Counted from the first letter of the stretch, positions 50,025-60,076 are shown. The stretch: DNA of 64,000 nt from DASQPR01 sp963836785 (GCA_963836785.1 CAWIKW010000007.1:62001-126000); one strand, 5' to 3'. Numbers and translations: made by a program. The notes: generated by a model not told the origin, from the letters alone.

Positions 50025-53000
50025 CGGTTCAGACGGGCGGACCGCCCGGGACGGAGCACACGACGCAAATGAGGCTTACCGGGCTACTGACGGCGGCACT
50101 CGATGACCAGGCACTCGCGACCGTGGCCGGCCTTGCCCAGGGCGGCGGCCCGGCGGCCGAGCAGGTCGACATCACGGCACCACCAGCGCTGCGGCCGTTC
50201 GTGGTCGCCGCGATCGCCCGCGGCGACCAGGCGACCGGCGAGCGCGGCGACCAGGCGACCGGCGAGCGAGGTGACCAGGCGCACATGGGCGTCGACACGG
50301 ACGGTGCCCGCGTCGGCGCGCAGACGGCCGGCCTGAGCGGTGCTGGGCGACCGGTCCTCGCGGTGACAGCGACGACGCGCGAGGCCGAGGACCTGGCCGC
50401 GTCCCTCGGCGACCTGTTGCCCGCCGATGAGATCGCCGTCTACCCGTCGTGGGAGACGCTGCCGCACGAGCGGCTGTCACCGCGCTCGGATACGGTCGGT
50501 CGGCGGCTCGGCGTCCTGCGCCGGCTCGCTCATCCCGACCTCGACGACGCGGCCCGGGGACCGATCCGGGTCGTGGTCGCGCCCGTGCGGTCGGTGCTCC
50601 AACCGCAGCTCAAGGGGCTCGGTGATCTCGAACCGATCGAGTTGCGTACGGGCGGCTCGGCCGACCTCGACGACGTGGTCCGCAAGCTGGCCGAGTTGGC
50701 GTATGCCCGCGTCGACCTGGTGACGAAGCGCGGCGAGTTCGCGGTCCGCGGTGGCCTGCTCGATGTGTTCGCGCCGACCGACGAGCACCCGGTGCGCGTC
50801 GAGTTCTGGGGCGACGAGGTCGAGGACATCCGTACGTTCGCGGTCGCCGACCAGCGCACCATCGACAAGGTCGAGCGGCTCTGGGCGCCGGCTTGTCGCG
50901 AACTGCTCCTTACACCGGACGTGCGCAAGCGCGCGGCCGAACTGGCCACCAAGCATCCGGAACTTGTCGAGATCCTCGATCAGCTCGCCGAAGGCATTCC
51001 GGTCGAGGGCATGGAGTCCCTCGCCCCGGCCCTGTTGAACGGCAGCGACAGCGTCGAGTTGCTGGTCAACTGCATGCCGGTGGGCACGCACGTGCTGCTG
51101 TGTGACCCGGAACGGATCCGGACGCGGGCACATGACCTCGTCCGTACCAGTGCTGAGTTCTTGGAAGCGAGCTGGGCCGCGGCCGCTGGCGGTGGCCAGG
51201 CGCCCGTGGACACCGGTGCCGTCGCGTTCGCGAGCCTGGCCGAGGTGCGCGCGACCGCAACGGACCTCGGCCTGCCCTGGTGGACGACGGCGCCGTTCGG
51301 CGTGGCCGAGGAGTCGCGACCGACCGCACTCGAAGACGCTCCGTGGCTCGAAGGCGAGCTGGACGCACTGTCCGACGTCACCCCGGACGAGGGTCGCGCG
51401 CTCTCGCTCTCGGCCCAGGCGGTGCCGCTCTACCACGGCGACGGCGGTCGGGTCGTCGACGACGTGAAGCGCTGGGCCGCCGATGGCTGGCGCGTCGCGC
51501 TGGTGTTCGAGGGTCACGGGCCGGCCAATCGGGCCGTCGAGGTGCTGCGCGACGCCGGCATCGGCGTGGCTCTCACCGATGACATCTTTGCCGCGCCGCA
51601 GCCGGGCACGCCGCTGGTGACCTGCGGCGACCTCGGCAACGGCTTCGTCGATGAGGCGGCGCGGCTCGCGATCATCACCGGTACGGACATCTCCGGCGGC
51701 CGGGGCGCGTCGACCAAGGACATGCGCAAGTTGCCGAGCCGGCGGCGCAACACGATCGACCCGTTGGAACTCCGCGCGGGCGACTTCGTCGTGCACGAAC
51801 AGCACGGCATCGGCCGGTACGTCGAGTTGGTGCAGCGTACGGTCAACGGCGCCGAGCGCGAATATCTCGTCCTCGAGTACGCCGCGACCAAACGGGGCCA
51901 GCCGGCCGACCGGCTCTTCGTGCCGACCGACCAACTCGACCAGCTGTCGCGTTACGTCGGCGGCGAGACACCGACTCTGCACAAGCTCGGCGGCTCCGAC
52001 TGGGCCAAGGCGAAGTCGCGGGCCCGCCGGGCCGTACGCGAGATCGCGGCCCAGCTCATCCAGCTCTACGCGGCTCGGCAGAGCGCGCCGGGGTACGCGT
52101 TCGGCCCGGACACACCGTGGCAACGCGAGCTGGAGGACGCGTTCCCGTACACCGAGACGCCGGATCAGCTGTCGGCGATCGAGGACGTCAAGGCCGACAT
52201 GCGGCTGCCGGTGCCCATGGACCGACTGATCTGTGGCGACGTCGGCTACGGCAAGACCGAGATCGCCGTACGGGCGGCGTTCAAGGCCGTACAGGACGGC
52301 AAGCAGGTCGCCGTGCTCGTGCCGACGACGCTGCTGGCCCAGCAGCACTTCAACACGTTCTCCGAGCGGATGGCGCAGTTCCCGATCGACATTCGCCAGC
52401 TCTCGCGCTTCCAGACGGCCAAGGAAGCCGAGGTCGCGATGGACAAGGCCGCCGATGGAACGGCGGACATCATCATCGGCACCCACCGTCTGCTCCAGCG
52501 CGCGACCCGGTTCAAGCAGTTGGGCCTCATCGTCGTCGACGAGGAGCAGCGGTTCGGGGTCGAGCACAAGGAGACGCTGAAGCAGTTGCGTACGGCCGTC
52601 GACGTCTTGACCATGTCGGCCACGCCGATCCCGCGCACCCTCGAAATGGCGATCACCGGCATTCGCGAGATGTCGACCATCGCCACCCCGCCGGAGGAGC
52701 GGCACCCGGTGCTCACGTACGTCGGCAAGCAGGAGGACAAGCAGGTCGCGGCCGCGATCCATCGTGAGCTCCTGCGTGACGGCCAGGTGTTCTACCTGCA
52801 CAACCGCGTCGAGTCGATCGAGAAGGCGGCCCGCCGCCTGCGCGAGCTGGTGCCCGAGGCACGCGTCGGGGTGGCCCACGGCCAGATGGGCGAGGACGCG
52901 CTGGAGAAGGTCATGGTCGGGTTCTGGGAGAAGGAGTACGACGTCCTGGTCTGCACGACGATCGTCGAGAACGGCATCGACATCCCGAACGCGAACACGC

Positions 53001-53809
53001 TCATCGTCGAGCGCGCCGACCTGCTCGGACTGGCTCAGTTGCACCAGATCCGCGGCCGGGTCGGTCGTGGTCGCGAGCGGGCGTACAGCTACTTCCTCTA
53101 CCCGCCGGACAAGCCGCTGACCGAGCACGCCCACGAGCGGCTTGCGACGATTGCGCAGCACACCGAACTCGGTGCCGGCATGTACGTCGCGATGAAGGAC
53201 CTGGAGATCCGCGGCGCCGGCAACCTGCTCGGCGGCGAACAGTCCGGGCACATCGAGGGCGTCGGCTTCGACCTCTACGTCCGGATGGTCGGCGAGGCGG
53301 TGCAGCAGTTCAAGGGTGAAGCGCCCGAGGAGACGGTTGACGTCAAGATCGACCTGCCGGTGGACGCGCACCTGCCGTACGACTACATCTCGGTCGAACG
53401 GCTACGCCTCGAGATGTACCGCAAGCTGGCCGAGGTCCGCGATGCGGCGACACTGGACGAGGTGGTGGCCGAGATGACCGACCGCTACGGCACGCCGCCG
53501 GAGCCGGTCGCGAACCTGATCGCGGTCGCGCGGTTCCGGCTGCTCGCCCGCTCCTACGGGCTCAGCGACGTGTCGCTGCAGGGTCGGCACGTCCGGTTCT
53601 CGCCGATGCCGCTCGCGGATTCGAAGCAGCTGCGGCTGTCGCGCTTCTACCCGGAGGCGGTTTACAAGGCGACGTCCGAACAGGTGTCGTTGCCGCGGCC
53701 GACGACGGCCCGGGTCGGTGGGGAGCCGCTGCGGGATGCGGCGATGTTGTCGTGGGCGGCGGAGTTGTTGTCGACCGTCCTCGGGGCTCCGGCGCAGGTT
53801 GCGGCTTAG
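50021..53809 (+). CDS. mfd: Transcription-repair coupling factor
   Basis: A 1262-residue translocase that removes RNA polymerase stalled at damage and recruits UvrA. Order of domains: UvrB-like part (SWETLPHERLSPRSDTVGRR), the RNA-polymerase-interaction domain (LRAGDFVVHEQHGIGRYVEL) near residue 590, the RecG-like helicase with GDVGYGKTEIAVRAA, VVDEEQRFGVEH and IRGRVGRGRERAYSYF, and the C-terminal TRCF domain (YDYISVERLRLEMYRKL). Near residues 67-88 the unit RGDQATGE is repeated from a 24-base DNA repeat at 50221-50281, which other Mfd proteins do not need. The upstream ORF overlaps the start. Confidence 0.96.
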   Translation: MTVQTGGPPGTEHTTQMRLTGLLTAALDDQALATVAGLAQGGGPAAEQVDITAPPALRPFVVAAIARGDQATGERGDQATGERGDQAHMGVDTDGARVGAQTAGLSGAGRPVLAVTATTREAEDLAASLGDLLPADEIAVYPSWETLPHERLSPRSDTVGRRLGVLRRLAHPDLDDAARGPIRVVVAPVRSVLQPQLKGLGDLEPIELRTGGSADLDDVVRKLAELAYARVDLVTKRGEFAVRGGLLDVFAPTDEHPVRVEFWGDEVEDIRTFAVADQRTIDKVERLWAPACRELLLTPDVRKRAAELATKHPELVEILDQLAEGIPVEGMESLAPALLNGSDSVELLVNCMPVGTHVLLCDPERIRTRAHDLVRTSAEFLEASWAAAAGGGQAPVDTGAVAFASLAEVRATATDLGLPWWTTAPFGVAEESRPTALEDAPWLEGELDALSDVTPDEGRALSLSAQAVPLYHGDGGRVVDDVKRWAADGWRVALVFEGHGPANRAVEVLRDAGIGVALTDDIFAAPQPGTPLVTCGDLGNGFVDEAARLAIITGTDISGGRGASTKDMRKLPSRRRNTIDPLELRAGDFVVHEQHGIGRYVELVQRTVNGAEREYLVLEYAATKRGQPADRLFVPTDQLDQLSRYVGGETPTLHKLGGSDWAKAKSRARRAVREIAAQLIQLYAARQSAPGYAFGPDTPWQRELEDAFPYTETPDQLSAIEDVKADMRLPVPMDRLICGDVGYGKTEIAVRAAFKAVQDGKQVAVLVPTTLLAQQHFNTFSERMAQFPIDIRQLSRFQTAKEAEVAMDKAADGTADIIIGTHRLLQRATRFKQLGLIVVDEEQRFGVEHKETLKQLRTAVDVLTMSATPIPRTLEMAITGIREMSTIATPPEERHPVLTYVGKQEDKQVAAAIHRELLRDGQVFYLHNRVESIEKAARRLRELVPEARVGVAHGQMGEDALEKVMVGFWEKEYDVLVCTTIVENGIDIPNANTLIVERADLLGLAQLHQIRGRVGRGRERAYSYFLYPPDKPLTEHAHERLATIAQHTELGAGMYVAMKDLEIRGAGNLLGGEQSGHIEGVGFDLYVRMVGEAVQQFKGEAPEETVDVKIDLPVDAHLPYDYISVERLRLEMYRKLAEVRDAATLDEVVAEMTDRYGTPPEPVANLIAVARFRLLARSYGLSDVSLQGRHVRFSPMPLADSKQLRLSRFYPEAVYKATSEQVSLPRPTTARVGGEPLRDAAMLSWAAELLSTVLGAPAQVAA

Positions 53810-53815
53810 GTCCTT

Positions 53816-53889
53816 GGCTTGGGGCGACCCGACCCCACTCGACTTGGGAGGGGCCTTTAGGTCTTCGTGGGGTCGGGTTGCCCCAAGCC
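53816..53889. terminator. 23-bp-arm inverted repeat after mfd
   Basis: Bases 53816-53838 (starting GGCTTGGGGC) pair with 53867-53889 over 23 positions with one G-U pair and a 28-base loop. It lies seven bases past the mfd stop, so it can end mfd, but the arms are far longer than usual. Confidence 0.7.
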
Positions 53890-53940
53890 CAGTCGTGGGG
53901 GCGGTGGCGCCGGCCGTCAAGGTTTAGAGCTTTCAGAGTT

Positions 53941-53960
53941 ACGTGGTACGGGGGACGGTG
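53941..53960. repeat. Inverted third copy of the 16842-16905 repeat
   Basis: ACGTGGTACGGGGGACGGTG matches the reverse complement of the repeat found twice near 16850 with two mismatches. The surrounding gap 53810-54171 otherwise holds G-rich sequence and no gene. Confidence 0.6.
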
Positions 53961-54171
53961 AACGGTTACGGGTCGGGCGGCTGGGGCGGCGGGGGGACGG
54001 CGATCTTGCTGGGCGGTGCAAGTTTGGGGATCTTGGCGCCGCCGGAGATCTTGGGCGCGTCCGGGTCGAGTGACCCGGTTGGCGGGGTGGGGGCGCGGGC
54101 GTGAGAGAGTGGCGGCGCGTGCGAACCTGCGCGCGAATATGGGTAGTGCCCTGCGGGGGAGAGGATCAGAC

Positions 54172-54975
54172 GTGACCGAGCGCGTTCGGGTGCTGGGCGC
54201 GAGCCCACGCCGTCGACTCATCGCCGTGGCCGCCATTGGGCTGGTCGGCGTCGGAGTGCTCGCCGGATGCCGGTCCGAGACGGGTACGGCGGCATTCGTC
54301 GGCGGCACTCGGATCACCGATCAGCAGGTCAACGACGGTGTGAAGACGATCTCGATCCCGAATGTCGGTCCGGGTCCGATCCGGCAGACGTACGTCGCCG
54401 ACCTCACGTTCATCGCACTCGCCGAGCACTACGCCAAGGATCACAAGATCGACCTGCCCGCCGTCACGAACGACGAGTTGGCTCAGGAAGCGCAGAGCGT
54501 GGGAGTCCCGGCCGCGCAGGCGACGACGAATCCCGTGGTGCGCGCGCTCGGGCAGTCGGCCAAGGACCTGAGCACGCTGCTCGACAAGGCGACGCCGGCC
54601 AAGCCGACCGAGGCGCAGCTCATGGAGATCTTCAACCGGGCCAAGGCCGCCGGTCTCACGACGGACACATACGCCCAGGATCGGGCCACCATCGCGCAGA
54701 TCCAGGGCATCGGTCAGGCGGTCGCGGTGCAGAACGAGATGGCGAAGGCGACTTCGACGTACGACCTGCAGATCAGTCCGCGTTACCTGCCGACACCGGT
54801 CGTCGGTCAGTCCGACAACGGGCTCGAATTTCCGATCCTCCAGCTGCAGAACCAGCAGACCGGCGCACCGACGACGGTCCTCGGCATCCCGCTCGGCGGC
54901 CCGGGAGCGAGTCCCGCGGTGATCGCGAATCCGAACGCGACCGACAGCGGCACCACCGACGCCACGACTCCCTAG
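54172..54975 (+). CDS. Lipoprotein, SurA-like
   Basis: A 267-residue exported lipoprotein: twin-Arg-like basic start (SPRRRLIAVAAIGLVGVGVL) and lipobox LAGC with Cys at residue 33. The mature part begins AAFVGGTRITDQQVNDGVKT, the style of SurA/PrsA N-terminal chaperone domains, with a helical middle and no visible prolyl isomerase domain. GTG 54172 is chosen (GAGAGG upstream); ATG 54139 would add 11 residues. It is 11 bases before mazG, a common neighbourhood in actinomycetes. Confidence 0.8.
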   Translation: MTERVRVLGASPRRRLIAVAAIGLVGVGVLAGCRSETGTAAFVGGTRITDQQVNDGVKTISIPNVGPGPIRQTYVADLTFIALAEHYAKDHKIDLPAVTNDELAQEAQSVGVPAAQATTNPVVRALGQSAKDLSTLLDKATPAKPTEAQLMEIFNRAKAAGLTTDTYAQDRATIAQIQGIGQAVAVQNEMAKATSTYDLQISPRYLPTPVVGQSDNGLEFPILQLQNQQTGAPTTVLGIPLGGPGASPAVIANPNATDSGTTDATTP

Positions 54976-54986
54976 CGGACGCCGTC

Positions 54987-55955
54987 GTGGCCGGGCGGAT
55001 CGTCCTGCTGGTCACGTCGCCACGGTTGCCCGCTGGGCTGTTGACCGCGGCGGCGTGGGATCTCGTACGGGCGCATCCGGTGTTTGCCGCCGCGGACAGC
55101 GAGCAGTCGGCGGCGCTGCGGCGGACCGGTGTGACCGTCACGATCACCGACCAGGGCATCGATGACCTGATCGCGGCCGTGGCGACGGATGGAACCGCGG
55201 TATGGCTGGCTGGACCCACGGGCGACGAGCCGTTGGCTCGCACGCTCGGCCGCCGCCTCGCTCGCGAACCGCGGCTCGCCGAGCTGGAGCTGGTCTACGG
55301 TTCGTGGGATCCACCGGGCGCCCGGCTCCTCGACGCCGTCGCCGTCATGGATCGGCTGGCGTCGCCGGGCGGCGATCCGTGGAAGCGCCAGCAGACCCAT
55401 CGGAGCCTCGCGAAATACATGATCGAGGAGGCGTACGAAACGGTCGACGCGATCGAGGCGAACGACCTCGACGCGCTGCGTGACGAGCTGGGCGATGTGT
55501 TGCTTCAGGTTGTCCTGCATGCCCGCCTGGCCGAGAACCTTCCCGACGGCGAAGCCTGGTCGGTCGACGACGTCGCGGCGGGGTTGGTCGACAAGATGGT
55601 GCGTCGCAACCCGCACGTGTTCGGCGCGGCCGACGTCACGACGGTCGAGGCGATCACCGACCAGTGGGAGCAGATCAAGCGGGCCGAACGCAGCGGCACC
55701 GGCGTCATGGACAGCATCGCACTCGGCCAGCCGGCCCTCGCGCTCGCCGCCAAGATCCAATCGCGGGCTCGTCGGGCCGGCATCGATGTCGATGCGGTCG
55801 ACGTCCGAGCGGCCGCTGTCGAACGAAGTCTGGGCGAACGGCTCTGGGCCCTGGTCGTCGAGGCCACCGATAGTGGACTCGACGCCGAGGCCGAGCTTCG
55901 CCGGGTCGCGCTGGACCGCCTCGCCCGCGCTCGCGACGCCGAACGGCCGTCGTAG
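54987..55955 (+). CDS. mazG: Nucleoside triphosphate pyrophosphohydrolase MazG
   Basis: House-cleaning enzyme that hydrolyses non-canonical or excess NTPs to NMP and PPi. The metal site is complete: YMIEEAYETVDAIEANDLDA followed by LRDELGDVLLQVVLHA. Residues 1-100 form an N-terminal extension, weakly like tetrapyrrole-methylase relics (IVLLVTSPRLPAGLL), known in actinobacterial MazG. 322 residues from GTG 54987. Likely co-transcribed with the lipoprotein gene. Confidence 0.93.
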   Translation: MAGRIVLLVTSPRLPAGLLTAAAWDLVRAHPVFAAADSEQSAALRRTGVTVTITDQGIDDLIAAVATDGTAVWLAGPTGDEPLARTLGRRLAREPRLAELELVYGSWDPPGARLLDAVAVMDRLASPGGDPWKRQQTHRSLAKYMIEEAYETVDAIEANDLDALRDELGDVLLQVVLHARLAENLPDGEAWSVDDVAAGLVDKMVRRNPHVFGAADVTTVEAITDQWEQIKRAERSGTGVMDSIALGQPALALAAKIQSRARRAGIDVDAVDVRAAAVERSLGERLWALVVEATDSGLDAEAELRRVALDRLARARDAERPS

Positions 55956-56069
55956 CCGCTCGCGCCGGCCAACGCGCGTACCGGTGCGGTCCTGCGGTCT
56001 TGATCTTGATTGTTGTCAGGTCCGTGGCGGCGCACTCGGTCGTCTCGGCGCGGAGGTAGGTTGGCGGGC

Positions 56070-57701
56070 ATGCCACCTGAGTTCGCCCCGCTCGCCGACA
56101 GCATCGTCGACGCGCTGTTGGCCGCGAACCCGTCCGCCGCGACGTTCGCCGGCGACCACCGGTTCGATGACCGACTCGATGATTTCTCCGCGGATGGCGT
56201 GGCCGAACGCGTGACCATGCTCCGGCAGGCGTCGGACACGCTCGCCGCCGCCGATATCGACGAACTCGTTATCGGCGAGCAGATCGACCACGCGATCCTG
56301 CAAGCGCGCGTCGATCAAGAGCTCTTCGAGCTCACCGAGGTGCGCGAGCACGAGTGGAACCCGCTGTCGCACAATCCCGGTGCGCTGTTGGACGCCTTGA
56401 TCGAGCGGCCTACGGCGCCGGCCGAGGTGCGGCTCGCGAGCCTCGCCGCCCGGCTCGCGTCAATCCCGGACGCGTTGGCCACGGCCCGTGCGATGTTGCG
56501 CAACGTGCCGCAGATCCATCTCGAGACGGGCGCCGGCCAGTTCACGGGTACGGCCGCACTCGTGCGCGATGGCGTGCCGCGGCTGTTGGCCGAGGCCCCG
56601 GCACTGGGCGGTGATGTGAAGCCGGTCGCGGAGGAGGCGATCGCGGCGCTCGACGAGTTCAGCAGTTGGTTGCGTGCGCAGGCGGCCCAGGATGTCGACC
56701 GGCCGAGCCCGCGCCTCGGCCGACGCCTCTGGGAGGCAAGGCTGTGGCACACCCTGGACACCGAGCTGTCGGCGACACAGGTGATGGAGGCGGCCCAGCG
56801 CCGCGTGACCGAGCTGAGCGAGCGGATGCGCGAGTGTGCGGTCGCGATGATCGGCGGTCCGCACGACGACGACACGGTGCGGCGGGCGCTCGCCGAATGC
56901 GCCGAGCGGCGGCCGGACAACACAACGATCGTCGGCCGGGCCACCGAGGCACTGTCTGACACGACCGAGTTCGTGCGCCAGTTCGAGCTTGTCTCGCTTG
57001 TCGATGATCCGTGCACGGTCAAGGAGATGCCGGAGTACGCCCGCGGCGTCGCCGTCGCCTACTGCGATCCACCCGGGCCGCTGGAGACGGCGAACGTGCC
57101 GACGCTGTACTGCATCTCGCCGACGCCGGCGGACTGGTCGGCCGAACGCGTCGAGTCGTTCTACCGCGAATACAACGACGATCTCGTGCGCGATCTCACC
57201 ATCCACGAAGCGATGCCCGGTCACTTCCTGCAGCTCGCGCACTCGCGGCGCTACCGCGGCACGTCGAAGGTACGGGCGCTCGGTTTCTCCGGCCCGTTCG
57301 TCGAGGGCTGGGCGTGTTACGCGGAAGAGGTCATGATCGACGCCGGGTACGGCGGCCTTCCGCTCAAACTTCAGCAGCTCAAGACCGCCATGCGCACGGC
57401 ACTCAACGCGGTGCTCGATCAGTCAGTGCACTGCGACGACATGTCCGAGGCCGAGGCGATGGCACTGATGCGGCACCGCGGCTTCCAAGAGGAGGGCGAG
57501 GCGGCCGGCAAATGGCGGCGTGCCCTGCTCACGTCGACCCAGCTGTCGACGTACTTCGTCGGCTACTCCGAGGTCAGCGCGATCGGTCGGGCCCGGCCGG
57601 ACGGTTTCGCTCTGCGCGACTGGCACGACCAGATGTTGGCGTACGGGTCACCGCCGCCCCGCCATCTGCGGACGTTGCTCGGCCTCGCCGCGGCGGCCTG
57701 A
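56070..57701 (+). CDS. DUF885 family metallopeptidase-like protein
   Basis: A 543-residue helical protein. The zinc motif HEAMPGHFLQL at about residue 380 is HExxxGH, and EGWACYAEEVMIDAGYG supplies the third ligand, both as in DUF885. The DQMLAYGSPPPRHLR tail is also typical. No signal peptide is seen, so it is probably cytoplasmic. Family members include putative dipeptidases; no substrate can be given. ATG 56070 follows a GGCGGGC tract without a clear ribosome site. Confidence 0.9.
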   Translation: MPPEFAPLADSIVDALLAANPSAATFAGDHRFDDRLDDFSADGVAERVTMLRQASDTLAAADIDELVIGEQIDHAILQARVDQELFELTEVREHEWNPLSHNPGALLDALIERPTAPAEVRLASLAARLASIPDALATARAMLRNVPQIHLETGAGQFTGTAALVRDGVPRLLAEAPALGGDVKPVAEEAIAALDEFSSWLRAQAAQDVDRPSPRLGRRLWEARLWHTLDTELSATQVMEAAQRRVTELSERMRECAVAMIGGPHDDDTVRRALAECAERRPDNTTIVGRATEALSDTTEFVRQFELVSLVDDPCTVKEMPEYARGVAVAYCDPPGPLETANVPTLYCISPTPADWSAERVESFYREYNDDLVRDLTIHEAMPGHFLQLAHSRRYRGTSKVRALGFSGPFVEGWACYAEEVMIDAGYGGLPLKLQQLKTAMRTALNAVLDQSVHCDDMSEAEAMALMRHRGFQEEGEAAGKWRRALLTSTQLSTYFVGYSEVSAIGRARPDGFALRDWHDQMLAYGSPPPRHLRTLLGLAAAA

Positions 57702-57711
57702 CGGCCCAGTG

Positions 57712-58446
57712 CTATCGATTGGTCACGGCCGGCTGGCTCGCCGTTGGCAGCTCGAACTCGTCCGACGACACGGATTTCCTAAAGTTGATCATCACGATGT
57801 CGACCGACGTACCGTTGATCGGGCCGCTGAACGAGCCCAACAATCCGTCGGCGGTCACACAAACTTCGTATTCATCGGTCGTGTCCGCGCTGCTGTCCAC
57901 CGTCACGCACGTCGCGGATGTACCGGCGATGGTGGTGTCGTGCTCGGATATCACCGAATTGTGGTCGAGTGCCGACGCTTTGAGCAGCGAGATCACCGAG
58001 TCGGTCCGGACGAGGCCGCCGCGCGCGAGATCGGTCGAGGTCGCCACGACGCTCGGCCGGGACCCGCAAGTGGCTCGACGGTCGGCCGCCTTCGTGCACA
58101 GGGTGGCCTTTCCCGACGTCACGAGCAGCGCGCCGGTCGGGTAGGTATAGGCGGCCTGACCGGTCGCGGGCAACTGGGCGACCGTGCCCGTGCCACCCCC
58201 ACCCAATGCGTACACCGCCGTGTACGCCATGGAATACGCCGCCGTCAACCGGGTCGCGATCTCCTGGACGAACGCCTGGTTGCTGGTCGCGCCATTGGCC
58301 GCGGCGACGGTGTCGCAGGAGGTCGCCGTGGCGATGGACACGAATGCGGCCAACCCGACCACGATCAGGAGAACCGGGCGCGAGCCGGCTCCGATCGGCG
58401 TACGGCGGGCTCGGACGGACCGATCCGGCCGGGGGTCGGCGGGCAC
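57712..58446 (-). CDS. Secreted or membrane-anchored hypothetical protein
   Basis: About 244 residues from GTG 58446, with one hydrophobic segment near the N-terminus (SRPVLLIVVGLAAFVSIATA) followed by SCDT, which might be a loose lipobox. The rest is a Thr/Ser/Ala-rich extracellular part with four Cys. A start at 58563 is also open but adds 39 residues that look unlike a signal peptide. I do not recognise the family. It faces away from eno. Confidence 0.6.
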   Translation of the reverse strand: MPADPRPDRSVRARRTPIGAGSRPVLLIVVGLAAFVSIATATSCDTVAAANGATSNQAFVQEIATRLTAAYSMAYTAVYALGGGGTGTVAQLPATGQAAYTYPTGALLVTSGKATLCTKAADRRATCGSRPSVVATSTDLARGGLVRTDSVISLLKASALDHNSVISEHDTTIAGTSATCVTVDSSADTTDEYEVCVTADGLLGSFSGPINGTSVDIVMINFRKSVSSDEFELPTASQPAVTNR

Positions 58447-58696
58447 GCACCCAATCTGGCCCGTCACCTTTGTACTGGCAAGCTCATTGTCGGGTTTGCT
58501 CGGTAATGCGATCTGGATTCTGCTGAGATTCTTGTACGCGCACCGGGACCGAGCCGGTGCCATCGGCCCGATCTGACCTCGATACGCTCACCCCATCGCC
58601 CACGCACGGCGGGGCGTCGGTTGCAACGTGGCGACCATCCAGGAGCACAGCATCGTCGGCACCACAGGGTGCACGCCACTGACATGAGGAGCCCGC

Positions 58697-59980
58697 ATGG
58701 CCACCATCGAAGCAATTGTCGCGCGCGAGATCCTCGACTCGCGCGGCAACCCGACAGTGGAGGTCGAAGTGGGCCTCGACGACGGCACCACCGCCCGGGC
58801 CGCCGTGCCGTCCGGCGCGTCGACCGGCGCGTTCGAGGCCAACGAATTGCGCGACGGCGACAGTTCCCGCTACGGCGGCAAGGGCGTCGAGCAGGCCGTC
58901 ACGAACATCGAGGACCGCATCCTCCCGGAGATCATCGGGTACGAGGCGAGCGATCAGCGAGCGATCGACCAGAAGATGATCGACATTGACGGTACGCCGG
59001 AGAAGTCCAGCCTCGGCGCCAACGCGATCCTCGGCGTCTCGCTCGCGGTGGCCAAGGCCGCCGCCGGATCGGCCGAGTTGAGCCTCTACCGCTATCTCGG
59101 CGGTCCGAACGCCCATCTGCTGCCGGTGCCGATGTTCAACATCCTCAACGGTGGCGCGCACGCCGACTCGAACGTCGACATCCAGGAGTTCATGATCGCG
59201 CCGATCGGTGCGCCGACGTTCCGCGAGGCTCTGCGGTGGGGCGCCGAGACGTACCACTCGCTCAAGTCCGTCCTGAAGAAGAAGGGCCTGTCGACCGGTC
59301 TGGGCGACGAGGGCGGCTTCGCTCCGGACTTGCCGGCCAACGCGGCGGCGCTCGACCTGATCGGCGAGGCCGTCGGAAAGGCCGGCTTCACGTTCGGCAC
59401 CGACATCGTGGTGGCTCTCGACGTCGCGGCGACCGAGTTCTTCGGCGACGGTTCGTATACGTTCGAGGGCGCCTCGAAGTCGAGCGACGACCTGGTCAAG
59501 TACTACGCGGGCCTGCTCGACTCGTACCCGATCGTGTCCATCGAGGACCCGCTGTCCGAAGAGGACTGGGCCGGCTGGTCGGCGATGACGTCCGAGCTCG
59601 GCGGCCGGATCCAGATCGTCGGCGACGATCTCTTCGTGACGAACCCGACGCGCATCGCTCGCGGCATCGCGGAGAGCGCGGCCAATGCGGTGCTCATCAA
59701 GGTGAACCAGATCGGCACGCTCACCGAAACACTCGACGCGATCGACCTCGCGCACCGGGCCGGTTTCCGCACGATGATGAGCCACCGCTCGGGCGAAACC
59801 GAGGACACCACGATCGCCGATCTCGCGGTCGCGGCCGGCACCGGTCAGATCAAGACCGGCGCGCCGGCCCGCTCGGAACGCGTCGCGAAGTACAACCAGC
59901 TGCTGCGCATCGAAGAGGAGCTCGACGACGCGGCGCGCTACGCCGGGGCCGGCGCGTTCCCGCGGTACCGTTCGGCATAG
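58697..59980 (+). CDS. eno: Enolase
   Basis: Glycolytic enzyme that converts 2-phosphoglycerate to PEP; 427 residues. Loop 1 is PSGASTGAFEANELRDGD, the metal site contains GLGDEGGFAPDLP and SIEDPLSEEDW, the catalytic Lys is in LIKVNQIGTLTET and the C-terminal loop is MMSHRSGETEDTTIADLAV. GAGGA six bases before ATG 58697 is a good ribosome site. Repeats begin at the last base of the stop codon. Confidence 0.98.
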   Translation: MATIEAIVAREILDSRGNPTVEVEVGLDDGTTARAAVPSGASTGAFEANELRDGDSSRYGGKGVEQAVTNIEDRILPEIIGYEASDQRAIDQKMIDIDGTPEKSSLGANAILGVSLAVAKAAAGSAELSLYRYLGGPNAHLLPVPMFNILNGGAHADSNVDIQEFMIAPIGAPTFREALRWGAETYHSLKSVLKKKGLSTGLGDEGGFAPDLPANAAALDLIGEAVGKAGFTFGTDIVVALDVAATEFFGDGSYTFEGASKSSDDLVKYYAGLLDSYPIVSIEDPLSEEDWAGWSAMTSELGGRIQIVGDDLFVTNPTRIARGIAESAANAVLIKVNQIGTLTETLDAIDLAHRAGFRTMMSHRSGETEDTTIADLAVAAGTGQIKTGAPARSERVAKYNQLLRIEEELDDAARYAGAGAFPRYRSA

Positions 59981-60076
59981 CCGATGCGTAGCGGCAGCCG
60001 CGAGGCGCTGTGTTGCGGCCGATGCGTAGCGGCAGCCGCGAGGCGCTGTGTTGAGGCCGACGCGTAGCGGGGCCGC
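59980..60076. repeat. 38-base tandem repeat after eno
   Basis: A unit starting GCCGATGCGTAGCGGCAGCC and ending GGCGCTGTGTTG is found at 59980-60017 and 60018-60055, with a partial third copy to 60076. It fills most of the space between eno and the next gene. Confidence 0.9.

Noticed and set aside
50477..53371. 964-residue open frame antisense to mfd
   Set aside because: It mirrors the codon structure of mfd on the other strand, has no start signal and no recognisable domain.
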